Shown piece after piece: positions 15,803 through 25,748 of a stretch of 64,000 bases of DNA; the stretch's first letter is position 1, and each line of letters opens with the position of its first letter. Location: contig JAYWFU010000147.1 in the NCBI GenBank assembly GCA_043778625.1, positions 1 to 64,000 on the forward strand. The letters run 5' to 3'. Source of the DNA: JACMRI01 sp043778625. GTDB lineage: Bacteria; Bacteroidota; Bacteroidia; UBA4408. The notes under the pieces were generated by a model that saw nothing but the letters and a program-made list of their open reading frames with translations, did no database searches and had not been told where the DNA came from. The position numbers and the translations under genes are program-made.

Positions 15803-18652
15803 CTAAAGTATTGCCTTTAAATACTTAGCCGTATGCGATTTTTTAGTGCTTACTAATCCTTCGGGTTTGCCTTGGTACAGCAGTTCTCCACCTTCTTGCC
15901 CACCATCAGGGCCAATGTCAATAATATAATCAGCACACTTAATTATTTCCATATTGTGTTCTATCAACACTATGGAGTTGCCTTGTTTTAGCAGGGCTTC
16001 AAAAGCCGCTAATAGTTTTTTAATATCATGAAAATGCAAGCCAGTAGTAGGCTCGTCAAATATAAAAAGTGTGTGGTTATCAAACTCACCTAACGATAAA
16101 AAGTACGCTAACTTAATACGTTGCGCTTCGCCACCACTTAGCGTACTGCTGGCTTGCCCTAGTTGCACATAGCCCAAGCCTACATCGGCAAGGCATTGTA
16201 GCTTGGCGGCTATTTTTTTGTCGGCCGTGGTTTGCTTGGCAGGTGCAGTGTAAAAAACTAGGGCTTCGTCCACCGTCATGGTTAATAGCTCGTAAATATT
16301 TTTGCCCATGTATTCAATTTCTAACACTTCAGGCTTAAAACGCTTGCCCTCACAGGCTTCGCACAGTAGTTCTACATCAGCCATAAACTGCATACTTATT
16401 TGTATGTTGCCATCGCCCTCGCAAGCCTCGCAACGTCCACCATCAACATTAAAACTAAAGTGTGAGGGCTTAAAACCTCGCTGTTGTGCTAATGGTACTG
16501 ATGCAAACGAGTTACGAATTTCGTCATAGGCCTTTAGATAAGTAACGGGGTTGCTACGGCTACTGCGCCCTATGGGGTTTTGGTCTACAAACTCCACGTG
16601 TTTTATTCGGTCGTAATCGCCTAGCATGGTTTCGTATTTGCCCGTAAGTTCGGAGTAGGTGCCTGTAAGTTTTTTTAGTGCGGGGTATAGTACTCGTTTC
16701 ACTAACGATGTTTTGCCGCTACCGCTTACGCCAGTAACCACACATAGGTTATTGAGTGGAAACTTTACATCAATGTTTTTTAAATTATTTTCGGTAACGC
16801 CTTTTAGCTCTACAAAATAATTGCTAGCACGGCGGCGTGTAGGCAGTTCAATTTTTTCAGCCCCTGTAAGGTACGCCGTAGTAAGGCTTTCGCTAACATC
16901 GGTTATGCTACTTATATGCCCTTGAAACACTACTTGCCCGCCATTGCGCCCTGCCATTGGGCCTATATCAATTAAGTAATCGGAGGCACGCATTATTTCT
17001 TCGTCGTGCTCTACTACAATAACAGTATTACCCAAATTTCGCAAGGCTAATAATACTTTTATTAATTGTTCGGTATCGCGCGGATGCAGGCCAATACTGG
17101 GTTCGTCTAACACATACAGACTCCCTACTAGGCTACTGCCAATGTTGGTAGCTAAATTAATACGTTGCGATTCGCCACCTGATAAGCTATTACTTAGTCT
17201 ATTTAATGTTAAATATCCTAACCCAACTTCAATTAAAAATTGTAATCGGCTTACTATTTCCACCAATAACTTATCAGCTATTTGCGCCTGTTGCCCAGTA
17301 AGTTTTAGTTTGTTAAAATGTTTATGTGCGTCGCGTACTTGCATAAGCACTACATCGCTAATTGATTTGTTAGCCAACTTAACATAGCTTGCGTCTTTAC
17401 GTAGGCGTGTGCCTTGGCAATCGGGGCAATGTGTTTTGCCACGATACCGCGATAGCATTACTCTATACTGTATTTTGTAAGTTTGAGTTTCGAGGTAGCT
17501 AAAAAATGCGTGTAAGCCCTCAAAATATTTATTGCCATTCCACAACACTTCTTTTTCTTTAGCGGATAATTCGTTGTAAGGACGATGTACTGGAAAATCA
17601 AATTTGGGAGCAATCATTATAAATTCTTTTTGATACTGACTCATCGTATCACCTTTCCAGCAAGCTATTGCGCCCTCGTGCACACTTAGGTTTTTGTTAG
17701 GTATAACTAAATCGGGGTCAATACCAAGTACACTCCCAAAACCTTCGCAACGCTTGCAAGCGCCTATGGGGTTGTTAAAGCTAAAAAAATTAAGTGATGG
17801 TTGTTCAAATAGCATTCCATCGCTTTCAAACTTATTACTAAATTGTTTAGTAACAGTAGGTTTAACACCATCGGTTACTTCTACTATACATATTCCGTGT
17901 CCTTCAAAAAACGAAGTTTGTACACTATCGCCCCAGCGTGTTTGCTCGTCTTCGTCGGTGGTGTTTAACACAAATCTATCTACTAACAGCAAGCAATTCG
18001 TAATTTCCTTGTCAGTAATTTTTTCGAGCACATCATCAATTTTCACTAACTCTTTTTTATACAACAGGCGCGAAAATCCTTGTTGCCTAAACACTTGTAA
18101 CTGCTGCATTGCTGAGCGTGTATCGTGTTTTTTTATGGCTATAAAAACATGTACTGTGCTTTTATTCGGTTGTTGCTGTAGGTAATTTACTACATCTTGT
18201 ACGGTGCTACACGTAACTTCTGCGTTAGTAATAGGGTGGTAGGTTTTGCCTGCACGAGCATACAATAATTTTAGGTAATCGTAAATTTCGGTAGATGTAC
18301 CCACCGTGGAGCGAGGGTTGTGCGTACTTACTTTTTGTTGTATAGCCACTGCGGGCGATATTCCACTAATATAATCTACGTCGGGTTTATTAAGTCTGCC
18401 CATAAACTGGCGTGCGTACGATGATAAACTTTCAACATACCTCCGTTGCCCTTCAGCGTACAGCGTATCAAATGCTAACGATGATTTGCCCGACCCCGAA
18501 AGCCCTGTTATTACTACTAACTTATTACGAGGAATGCTTATATCAATGTTTTTTAAGTTGTGTACTCGGGCTCCTTTTACAAATATTTCGTTAGGAGATT
18601 TGGTAGTTGTTTCAGGTTTTATTTTGGGTGCAATTGCTTTACTTTTAGCCAT
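15803..18652 (-). CDS. uvrA: Excinuclease ABC subunit A
   Basis: This 949-residue protein has the usual UvrA length and recognises DNA damage with UvrB in nucleotide excision repair. Two ABC ATPase modules are complete: Walker A GLSGSGKSSLAFDTLYAEGQ near 55 and GVSGSGKTSLVKRVLYPAL in the second half, with signatures LSGGESQRINLA and LSGGEAQRIKLA. Zinc-finger cysteine pairs are present in CKRCEGFGS, CPDCQGTRL, CEACEGDGN and CEACEGKRF. A short basic N-terminal extension (about 20 residues) precedes the domain. It stands alone, with its own likely promoter at 18681-18709. I see no LexA-type site that I can support. Confidence 0.97.
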   Translation of the reverse strand: MAKSKAIAPKIKPETTTKSPNEIFVKGARVHNLKNIDISIPRNKLVVITGLSGSGKSSLAFDTLYAEGQRRYVESLSSYARQFMGRLNKPDVDYISGISPAVAIQQKVSTHNPRSTVGTSTEIYDYLKLLYARAGKTYHPITNAEVTCSTVQDVVNYLQQQPNKSTVHVFIAIKKHDTRSAMQQLQVFRQQGFSRLLYKKELVKIDDVLEKITDKEITNCLLLVDRFVLNTTDEDEQTRWGDSVQTSFFEGHGICIVEVTDGVKPTVTKQFSNKFESDGMLFEQPSLNFFSFNNPIGACKRCEGFGSVLGIDPDLVIPNKNLSVHEGAIACWKGDTMSQYQKEFIMIAPKFDFPVHRPYNELSAKEKEVLWNGNKYFEGLHAFFSYLETQTYKIQYRVMLSRYRGKTHCPDCQGTRLRKDASYVKLANKSISDVVLMQVRDAHKHFNKLKLTGQQAQIADKLLVEIVSRLQFLIEVGLGYLTLNRLSNSLSGGESQRINLATNIGSSLVGSLYVLDEPSIGLHPRDTEQLIKVLLALRNLGNTVIVVEHDEEIMRASDYLIDIGPMAGRNGGQVVFQGHISSITDVSESLTTAYLTGAEKIELPTRRRASNYFVELKGVTENNLKNIDVKFPLNNLCVVTGVSGSGKTSLVKRVLYPALKKLTGTYSELTGKYETMLGDYDRIKHVEFVDQNPIGRSSRSNPVTYLKAYDEIRNSFASVPLAQQRGFKPSHFSFNVDGGRCEACEGDGNIQISMQFMADVELLCEACEGKRFKPEVLEIEYMGKNIYELLTMTVDEALVFYTAPAKQTTADKKIAAKLQCLADVGLGYVQLGQASSTLSGGEAQRIKLAYFLSLGEFDNHTLFIFDEPTTGLHFHDIKKLLAAFEALLKQGNSIVLIEHNMEIIKCADYIIDIGPDGGQEGGELLYQGKPEGLVSTKKSHTAKYLKAIL

Positions 18653-18680
18653 TGGTAAGTTGCTTTATATATTTTTGCGG

Positions 18681-18709
18681 TAAAAGTAGCGTATGTATTG
18701 GGGATACAA
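18681..18709 (-). promoter_or_regulatory. Likely uvrA promoter
   Basis: On the minus strand TTG (18707-18709), 18 bases and TACTTTTA (18681-18688) match TTG-N19-TAnnTTTG with one -7 mismatch. It lies about 30 bases before the uvrA start. Confidence 0.4.
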
Positions 18710-18812
18710 ACATTTAATTAAATTATTTTCTTTAGTTAAAGTTTTGTTTTTTTGGCTATATTTATCTACTTAATTAATTATAATTAAGTATTAACCTATT
18801 ACATCTACTGCT

Positions 18813-19160
18813 ATGAAAACTCCCTTATTTATTTTAACATTATTTATTTTTGTTACGGCTACAGGTTTTGCTCAAAACGCTAATAAATCCGCCTCACCTA
18901 TTATTAGCAAAGCTACAGTGCACATACCAAGTGGTTCGTTAATGTGTCCGCACTTAGGGCGTATGCTCAAAGAGCGTTTCCCTAAGCAGGAAGGGGTAAG
19001 TAATTTAGTAATATCGCCTGATTATAAGTATGCCTATTTTGATATTAATAACGCACGCTACAACAGTAAAGATTCCGTAATAATGCTGTTTAAAAAGCTA
19101 GGCGAGTACCCGGATGGGCAAGTTAAGGAAGTTAAGTTTGAGTATGTAAACACTAAATAA
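18813..19160 (+). CDS. Small exported hypothetical protein
   Basis: This 115-residue protein begins with signal peptide MKTPLFILTLFIFVTATGFA. The mature domain (about 35-112) has a beta-alpha-beta look: KATVHIPSGSLMCPHLGRML, then LVISPDYKYAYFDI, then a helix with SVIMLFKKLGEYPDG, then VKEVKFEYV. This resembles a ferredoxin-like or heavy-metal-associated fold, though the CxxC metal site is absent (a single Cys followed by PH). It lies seven bases before the large PKD protein gene and is probably co-transcribed. Function unknown. Confidence 0.75.
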   Translation: MKTPLFILTLFIFVTATGFAQNANKSASPIISKATVHIPSGSLMCPHLGRMLKERFPKQEGVSNLVISPDYKYAYFDINNARYNSKDSVIMLFKKLGEYPDGQVKEVKFEYVNTK

Positions 19161-19167
19161 TTATCGT

Positions 19168-22100
19168 ATGACAACTTTATATAATTACCTAAAATTAATA
19201 CTCTCTTTTTGTTTTGTTTTAGTAGTAACATTAACTAATGCTCAAAACTCAACATTTACAAGGCTTGCACAAGTGCCAGGGTTAAATTTTGGATTATCAT
19301 TTTCACCAACTTCCGATGGAGGTTTTGTAACCACTGGACAAGATGATGGCGCAGGAGGGCACGGAAGTTGCGATATTTACGTAACAAAGGTAAACGAGTG
19401 TGGTGTCACCGAATGGTACTATAGGTACGGAGATGTAGGTGGCGATGGCGGTAAAACCATTAAACAAACAGCTGATGGTGGGTTTATAGTATCTGGCTTA
19501 ACAGAGTTTGGAGGAGGTGTAGCATTTAATAGTTTTGTGATGAAAATTGATGCGTTAGGAAACTTCCAATGGCTCAAATCGTTTGATAGTGGCTTTAGTG
19601 ATTATGGATTAGGTGTAGCCGAAGCTCCTAATGGCGATTTTGTTTTTTCGGGCTTTGCAGGAGTTAGTGGTCAACTACCATTTTTGGCACGAGTAACATC
19701 TACAGGTACTCTATTGTGGGAAAAAACCTTTGCCTTGACTGGCGCATGGGGTAATAATGTAGAGGTACTAAACACAGGCGAAATTATATTTATAGGAGCT
19801 TACGTTAACGTAACTTGGAATGTATTTGTATTAAAATTGGATGGCTCAGGAAATATTATTTGGGGCAACGAATATGATACAGGAGGTACCGATGGTATAG
19901 AATGGGACGTGAATGCACAAGTTACTACGGATGGAGGCATTATAATTGGATTTTCAAACGATATAGCCGCTACAGGTAGAGGATATGATAACGCTATTAT
20001 GAAACTAGATGCTAACGGAAACGTAATGTGGAACACTACAGTAGGAACAGCTCAGCCTGACCGTTCTCACTTTGTAAGCCAAACGTTAGACGGAGGATAT
20101 ATACAAACTGGCTTTAATGATAACGGAGCTGGTAGCTACGCCATACTGAACAAATTTGACTCGCTGGGCGTACACAAGTTTACAAAACACTTTGGACAGG
20201 CTGCAACAGTAAATAAAGCATGGGGTGCGCGCGAAACAAGCGATAACGGTATATTAATATGTGCCGAAACTACTGGATTTGGTGCAATTAGCTATGATCC
20301 ATTGTTTATTAAAACCGACTCATTAGGTAATTTACCTAATTGCACTATTATTACACCTGCAATAACAACAGCTAATCCGTTAATTACTAAAACTGATATT
20401 AGTACCACAGCAAGCACACTAACTAATTATGATAAAGGAATGTTTGTGTCTACCAGAATAACTGTTGTACCTAACGAAATTATTGTGTGCCAAAGTTGTA
20501 ACAACAAACCTCAACTCGAATTTAATGACACAATTATATGTGTAAACGATACCGTAAAGGTATATAACAAAACTACTACAGGTGTTATTTGCCAACAAAC
20601 AATAGGTTCTATTGATAGTACAAACATTGCTGGATTTACACCACAACAAGCTAAAGACACTACTTACTTTACCTATACCGTTCCGGGAGTATATTACATA
20701 CAGCTAAATGCACCTTGTGCGGCTAATGCTGCCGGTAGTGTTAAGTACCAACGTATTATAGTAAAGCCATTGCCCGTAGCTAATTTTACTATAGGTAATA
20801 TTTGTAATAATAAACCTATTGACAATACTGATAACTCACAAGGTAGCGTACCTGCTGTAGGCGGAGTAGTAGTATCCAAGTGGGATTGGGATTATGGCGA
20901 TGGTACAACACACGACATTACACAAAATTCGGCACACACCTACACCACTAAAGGCACACACACCACTACCTTAATTGTTGAAAATAATTTGGGATGTAAA
21001 GATACCGTTACCAAAACATTGTATGTGCACGACGTACCCGCTACCACACTAACAGCTGTAAGCAAGTGTTTGTATGGTAGTGCGCTAACATCAGGGTTTA
21101 ATTTTGTGGCAACCGACTCGTTATTGTTTACTACCAATGCTGTAATTGCTCCTAGCGACACCATTACTAAGTACGAGTGGGATTTTGATAAAAACGGAAG
21201 TGTTGATGTAACCAAAAACGATACGGTACAAAAACGTACACAAAATCATTTGTACACCGCAGCATCTAATTATTGGATTAAACTAAAAGTAAGTACAGCT
21301 TACTGTAGCATAACCGACTCAGTAAACATTAATATTTACCCTAATCCTGTGGCTAATTGCATAGTGCAAAATGTGTGTGCCGATTCGGCCGTGCAAATAA
21401 TTGATAGTAGTTACATAAATACAGTTTTTACTAATGCTATTATACCCACCCCCGAACTTAGTGCCGTAGTGTTTTTGTACGGTGATGGAGGCTTTCCTAT
21501 ACCCATACCGTACCCTGTACCTAACCCAATTACGCACCAATATGCCAACGCTGGTAAATATGCGTTAAGCCAAGTAGTACAAAGCACTGATGGTTGCTAC
21601 TCAGCCCCTAATGTGGTAGATACTGCAATAGTGTTTCCGTTACCCGTATCGGACTTTATAATGAACGATACGTGCCTAACTAAGCAAACTACATTTACGC
21701 CAACGGCCACTGTTAGTGTAACGGCAGGTTCAACCAACAGTATTGTACAATGGCAATGGGACTACACCAACAATGGCAGTAAAGATGCCACCAACGCTAC
21801 CAATGCCAACGTAACTAATACCTATGCTAGTACCGATACCAGCAAATACGCATCGTTGGTGGTTAAAACTAATCATGGTTGTAAGGATAGCCTTGCCAAA
21901 AAAATAGTAGTACACCCTAATCCAGTAGCCAACTTTACTCCAAAATCAATATGTTTGGGTGGCGCGTCAGTATTTACTAATACCAGTAGCATACAATCAG
22001 GCACAATAACTAGCAACTATTGGCAGTTTGACGCCACGGGCACAAGCATCGTTAAAAACCCAAGTTACACCTATTTGTTTGCTAACACCCACAGCACCAA

Positions 22101-23784
22101 GTTAATAGTAACTAGTGGCTTTGGTTGTACCGATAGTATCACTAAAAACGTACAAGTGTTTCCGTTACCCACCCCTAACCTACTTACACAGGCCGTGTGC
22201 GAGGATTCGTTAATAACTATTGTAGATAAAAGCACTGTTAATAATGCGCTACCTAACCCAATAGTACCCAACCCAACTATTGATAGTATTTATTTTATTT
22301 ACGACGATGGTACGTTACCTTCAATGCTCAAAAATCCTAATTTAACTGCTACACATTTGTATGCTGCGCCAGGTAAATATTACATTAATCAAGTAGTTAA
22401 AAGCAGTAACGGATGTTACAACATCCACAAAGATTCAGTAGTAATATATCCTAACCCAGTAGTTGATTTTACGATGACGGATACCTGTATTAACTTTGCT
22501 ACTACCTTTACACCTACTGCCACCATTACTAATGCGGCAGGTTCAACCAGCACTATAACTAATTGGTATTGGGATTATACCAGTAATAAAAGCGTAGAGG
22601 CTAACAATACTAGCCCTATAAATGCAAGTTACATTTACCCAAGTAACGATACTAATAAGTTTGCCACATTAGTAGTAAAAACCAACCATGGCTGCAAGGA
22701 TAGTTTAGCCCAAAAGATAATAATACACCCTAATCCAGTGGTTAATTTTAATGTGTTTCCAGTATGTATGAGTGCTCCATCGTTGTTTGAAAACACCAGT
22801 AGCATAAAACCAAGTTACACATTTACAAATTATTGGCAGTTTATTACCATTGACAACAGTACTGACCTCAACCCTATATACACCTTTAAAGCCCCCAACG
22901 ATTATCAAGTAAAATTAGTGGTTACCTCTAACAAAGGCTGTAAGGATAGTATTACCCAAACGGCAACGGTATACCCTAACCCAGATGTTTACTTTAAGGT
23001 AACGCCTAACGTTATTTGCCAGCCCGATGTAATTACTTATATTGATTCGTCGAGTATTGGCGCAGTGCCAGCAGGTTCGGTTATTACTGATTATAAATGG
23101 AATATTGGTAACGAACCCGAAGTACAAGGCATACAAGGGCAAATGCTGTTAAAAGACACTGGCAATTACGATGTAACTCTTACAGCATACAGTAACTACA
23201 ATTGTTTTTCGTTTAAAACTATACCTAACATGGTGCGTGTAAACTTAAAGCCTACGGCCTTATTTACCGTTAGCCCTACCGAAACCACCATGCTTAACCC
23301 TATTATTAATATTAGAGACGCATCGTTAAACGCTACTAAATACGATTGGAGTACTGGCGACACCTCGTTTGCAGGTAGTGTACAGTTCACTAACTTTTTG
23401 CATCAATACCGCGAAGAGGGCGAATACACTATTAAACTAATGGTGCGTACCGCTAATGGTTGTACAGATACTATGAGCGCACTCGTAGTTATAAAACCCA
23501 ATTGGACAATATTTGTACCCAACTCATTTACGCCTGACGGCGATGGCATTAACGAATATTTTAATGCTAGAGGTACAGGCTTATTAGTGTACAAGCTACG
23601 CATATTTGATCGTTGGGGGCATGTAGTAGGTTTGGTCGAAAACATTACTAGCAAAGGCTGGGACGGAATAGATATTAGTAACAACACCAAGGTAAAAGCT
23701 GATGTATATACTTGGTCGTTAGAGTTTAGCGACATTAATGGCTACGAACAAAAACGTACAGGTACAGTTACACTGATGCGTTAA
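19168..23784 (+). CDS. Large PKD-repeat surface protein with T9SS type B sorting domain
   Basis: This 1538-residue protein is exported and probably attached to the cell surface. A signal peptide spans about 1-25 (LILSFCFVLVVTLTNAQ). Residues 30-400 carry repeated TxDGGFVxxG units, as in beta-propeller-like proteins. A cysteine-bearing linker follows, then about eight PKD-like beta-sandwich domains (480-1430) with WDWDYGDGTT and repeats of NHGCKDSLAxK and HPNPVxNF. The last 90 residues are the gliding-motility/T9SS type B C-terminal domain with FVPNSFTPDGDGINEYF, IFDRWG and GWDG. Adhesion or surface binding is the usual idea for such proteins. Near-identical blocks show recent internal duplication. 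Confidence 0.93.
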   Translation: MTTLYNYLKLILSFCFVLVVTLTNAQNSTFTRLAQVPGLNFGLSFSPTSDGGFVTTGQDDGAGGHGSCDIYVTKVNECGVTEWYYRYGDVGGDGGKTIKQTADGGFIVSGLTEFGGGVAFNSFVMKIDALGNFQWLKSFDSGFSDYGLGVAEAPNGDFVFSGFAGVSGQLPFLARVTSTGTLLWEKTFALTGAWGNNVEVLNTGEIIFIGAYVNVTWNVFVLKLDGSGNIIWGNEYDTGGTDGIEWDVNAQVTTDGGIIIGFSNDIAATGRGYDNAIMKLDANGNVMWNTTVGTAQPDRSHFVSQTLDGGYIQTGFNDNGAGSYAILNKFDSLGVHKFTKHFGQAATVNKAWGARETSDNGILICAETTGFGAISYDPLFIKTDSLGNLPNCTIITPAITTANPLITKTDISTTASTLTNYDKGMFVSTRITVVPNEIIVCQSCNNKPQLEFNDTIICVNDTVKVYNKTTTGVICQQTIGSIDSTNIAGFTPQQAKDTTYFTYTVPGVYYIQLNAPCAANAAGSVKYQRIIVKPLPVANFTIGNICNNKPIDNTDNSQGSVPAVGGVVVSKWDWDYGDGTTHDITQNSAHTYTTKGTHTTTLIVENNLGCKDTVTKTLYVHDVPATTLTAVSKCLYGSALTSGFNFVATDSLLFTTNAVIAPSDTITKYEWDFDKNGSVDVTKNDTVQKRTQNHLYTAASNYWIKLKVSTAYCSITDSVNINIYPNPVANCIVQNVCADSAVQIIDSSYINTVFTNAIIPTPELSAVVFLYGDGGFPIPIPYPVPNPITHQYANAGKYALSQVVQSTDGCYSAPNVVDTAIVFPLPVSDFIMNDTCLTKQTTFTPTATVSVTAGSTNSIVQWQWDYTNNGSKDATNATNANVTNTYASTDTSKYASLVVKTNHGCKDSLAKKIVVHPNPVANFTPKSICLGGASVFTNTSSIQSGTITSNYWQFDATGTSIVKNPSYTYLFANTHSTKLIVTSGFGCTDSITKNVQVFPLPTPNLLTQAVCEDSLITIVDKSTVNNALPNPIVPNPTIDSIYFIYDDGTLPSMLKNPNLTATHLYAAPGKYYINQVVKSSNGCYNIHKDSVVIYPNPVVDFTMTDTCINFATTFTPTATITNAAGSTSTITNWYWDYTSNKSVEANNTSPINASYIYPSNDTNKFATLVVKTNHGCKDSLAQKIIIHPNPVVNFNVFPVCMSAPSLFENTSSIKPSYTFTNYWQFITIDNSTDLNPIYTFKAPNDYQVKLVVTSNKGCKDSITQTATVYPNPDVYFKVTPNVICQPDVITYIDSSSIGAVPAGSVITDYKWNIGNEPEVQGIQGQMLLKDTGNYDVTLTAYSNYNCFSFKTIPNMVRVNLKPTALFTVSPTETTMLNPIINIRDASLNATKYDWSTGDTSFAGSVQFTNFLHQYREEGEYTIKLMVRTANGCTDTMSALVVIKPNWTIFVPNSFTPDGDGINEYFNARGTGLLVYKLRIFDRWGHVVGLVENITSKGWDGIDISNNTKVKADVYTWSLEFSDINGYEQKRTGTVTLMR

Positions 23785-23798
23785 ATAGGGTATAGTTG

Positions 23799-24674
23799 TT
23801 ACACCAACAACCAATATAGTTTTAATACATCAAGTGCTTTTAACGAAGCCTTAGTAGTGCCTAAGTTACTAGCTAATTTAGGCGCTATTAGTTTAATAAT
23901 AAACACAACTATACTGCGTAATTGCAAACGGTTGATCATAGTAGCATAACGCAGTAATTTAACACTATCAAACTCTTTAGGATATTGTGTGTGAAGTGTT
24001 TTTAAGTTCTGTACAGCTAATTGTGTTTTGGTAATAAATGCTGTATTATCATCAAGACCTATGTGTAGCAACGGATTGTTAATGTGTATAATACTTACAC
24101 CAACAGCGCTAAGTTGCATTGCCCACAAGGTGTCTTCGTGCCCGTATTGAGTAATGTTGGCATTAAACGGGTGTGCCGTAATTAGTGATTTATTTACTAA
24201 AAAATTATTACTCAAAAAACTGGTGTAGGGTGCTTTGTTGCGCTCAGTAGCATTTTTAACTTCACGGTTAGTACCATATAACCAATGTAAATAATAATTA
24301 GCGTTATCACACGTTGGTGTATACGCCCTTCCGCCATATACCACTTGCGAATCGTTTAAAAACGGAATGTAATTTTTAATATAATTATTGGAGTCGTTTG
24401 GCATACTGTCGCAATCCATAAACAATAAGTTACTGTATTGTGCCTGTTGTGTTAATAAGTTACGAATAGCCGCACGCCCAATGTTAGCTGGTAGTTTGGT
24501 ATAATGGGTGTGCGTAAATTTGGTAACTAATTGCGCATTGCTGTCAGCAACGGTAGAGGCATCGTCAATTAATTGAATTTCAAACTCAATACCACAAGTT
24601 ACGCACTGGCTGTGTAGTGCACCCACAAAAGCACTCACATTATAATTATAAATAGGTATGCAAATACTAAGCAA
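23799..24674 (-). CDS. Family 2 glycosyltransferase
   Basis: This 291-residue GT-A enzyme opens MLSICIPIYNYNVSAFVGAL. The nucleotide-sugar-binding aspartates lie in LIDDASTVAD and the metal-binding stretch in LLFMDCDSMPNDS, followed by YGGRAYTPTCDN. A later HEDTLWAMQLS provides the general-base region of GT2 enzymes. No membrane spans are evident. It overlaps ftsE by eight bases and is convergent with the PKD protein gene only 14 bases away. The acceptor and pathway cannot be read from sequence; an O-antigen or surface-glycan role is typical. Confidence 0.9.
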   Translation of the reverse strand: MLSICIPIYNYNVSAFVGALHSQCVTCGIEFEIQLIDDASTVADSNAQLVTKFTHTHYTKLPANIGRAAIRNLLTQQAQYSNLLFMDCDSMPNDSNNYIKNYIPFLNDSQVVYGGRAYTPTCDNANYYLHWLYGTNREVKNATERNKAPYTSFLSNNFLVNKSLITAHPFNANITQYGHEDTLWAMQLSAVGVSIIHINNPLLHIGLDDNTAFITKTQLAVQNLKTLHTQYPKEFDSVKLLRYATMINRLQLRSIVVFIIKLIAPKLASNLGTTKASLKALDVLKLYWLLV

Positions 24675-25371
24675 CTGGTGGCGTTGTAATAGTATGTTGC
24701 GGTGTGTTTAATTCTTGTATTACTCCGTTTTCGCACTTAATGGTACGGGTGGCGTATTTGCTCATACTACCTACATCGTGCGACGCCATTACAATAGCGC
24801 AACCCGTTTTACTTATTTCAAACAATAGTTGTAAAATTTCGTCAGAGGTTACAGGGTCAAGATTTCCTGTGGGTTCGTCAGCTAGTATAACCTCAGGGTT
24901 ATTAATTAATGCACGCGCTATGGCTACACGTTGTTGCTCTCCGCCTGATAGTTCGTAAGGCATTTTATTGCCCTTAGTGCCAATGCCCACACGGTCAAGT
25001 ACGGCAAGTACTTGAGTGTTTATTTTGGCGTCATCGTCCCAGCCTGTGGCTTTAAGCACAAAGCTTAGATTGTTGGCCACTGTACGATCAGTTAATAATT
25101 TAAAATCTTGAAACACAATACCTAACTTACGCCTCAAGTAAGGTACTTCCTTAGTACTTAAGGTATGTAATTTATAGCCCACTATTTCGGCCTCGCCTTT
25201 TTGTAAAGGAAGTTCGGCATACATCATTTTTAACAAACTACTTTTTCCACTACCTGTTTTCCCTACTAAATAAAGCATTTCGCCTTTGTTTACGCTAAGA
25301 TTTACATTAGCAAGTACTATGTTTTCGTTTTGAAAAACAAACACATTTTTTAAATATATAATTGGCTGCAT
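24667..25371 (-). CDS. ftsE: Cell-division ABC ATPase FtsE
   Basis: This 234-residue ABC ATPase has Walker A VGKTGSGKSSLLKMMYAEL near 36-54, Q-loop VFQDFKLLTDRTVANNLSF, signature LSGGEQQRVAIARAL and Walker B VILADEPTGNLDP, with the switch histidine in MASHD. The LLTDRTVxxN stretch is typical of FtsE rather than LolD. FtsE works with FtsX to control septal cell-wall hydrolases. ftsX is not adjacent here. The small conserved gene at 25391 lies upstream and the glycosyltransferase overlaps downstream, so the three form one unit. Confidence 0.88.
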   Translation of the reverse strand: MQPIIYLKNVFVFQNENIVLANVNLSVNKGEMLYLVGKTGSGKSSLLKMMYAELPLQKGEAEIVGYKLHTLSTKEVPYLRRKLGIVFQDFKLLTDRTVANNLSFVLKATGWDDDAKINTQVLAVLDRVGIGTKGNKMPYELSGGEQQRVAIARALINNPEVILADEPTGNLDPVTSDEILQLLFEISKTGCAIVMASHDVGSMSKYATRTIKCENGVIQELNTPQHTITTPPVA

Positions 25372-25390
25372 TTTTTATTGCTTTTAAATT

Positions 25391-25591
25391 CTAACTTATT
25401 TTTTTAACTACTCCAAAATCCAACTCTTGCAACAGTTGTAATAGTTCGGGGATACGTTCTCCTAAGCCACATTTTTCCAACCCTTTTTCGGGTCTATCTA
25501 ATCGTACGTAAGCTTTTAAAGTAAAATCATCAGCACGCAACTGCACATAGTCAGGTATTTTGGCTTTACCTTTTATTTTTAAAATATACAT
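25391..25591 (-). CDS. Conserved small hypothetical protein upstream of ftsE
   Basis: This 66-residue acidic-basic protein contains IKGKAKIPDYVQLRADDFTL and ends in ELLQLLQELDFGVVKKI. There is no signal peptide or membrane span. It lies 19 bases before ftsE on the same strand. I recall similar short proteins beside ftsE in Bacteroidota, but I know no function. Confidence 0.7.
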   Translation of the reverse strand: MYILKIKGKAKIPDYVQLRADDFTLKAYVRLDRPEKGLEKCGLGERIPELLQLLQELDFGVVKKIS

Positions 25592-25748
25592 AGCTAAATT
25601 TAATTAATTAAAAATTTATAATGGCTAACAAAATAAAGAGATAATTATTGAGTTTATAGTATTGTATTTACTTTTTTATACCCATAATTTATCAACAGTC
25701 AAATATCATTTTTATAATTATATTTGGCAAAAGCATTAACCCCTATTT

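Noticed and set aside
18412..18683. Small plus-strand frames overlapping the start of uvrA
   Set aside because: Antisense of the uvrA Walker A region; no support on the plus strand.
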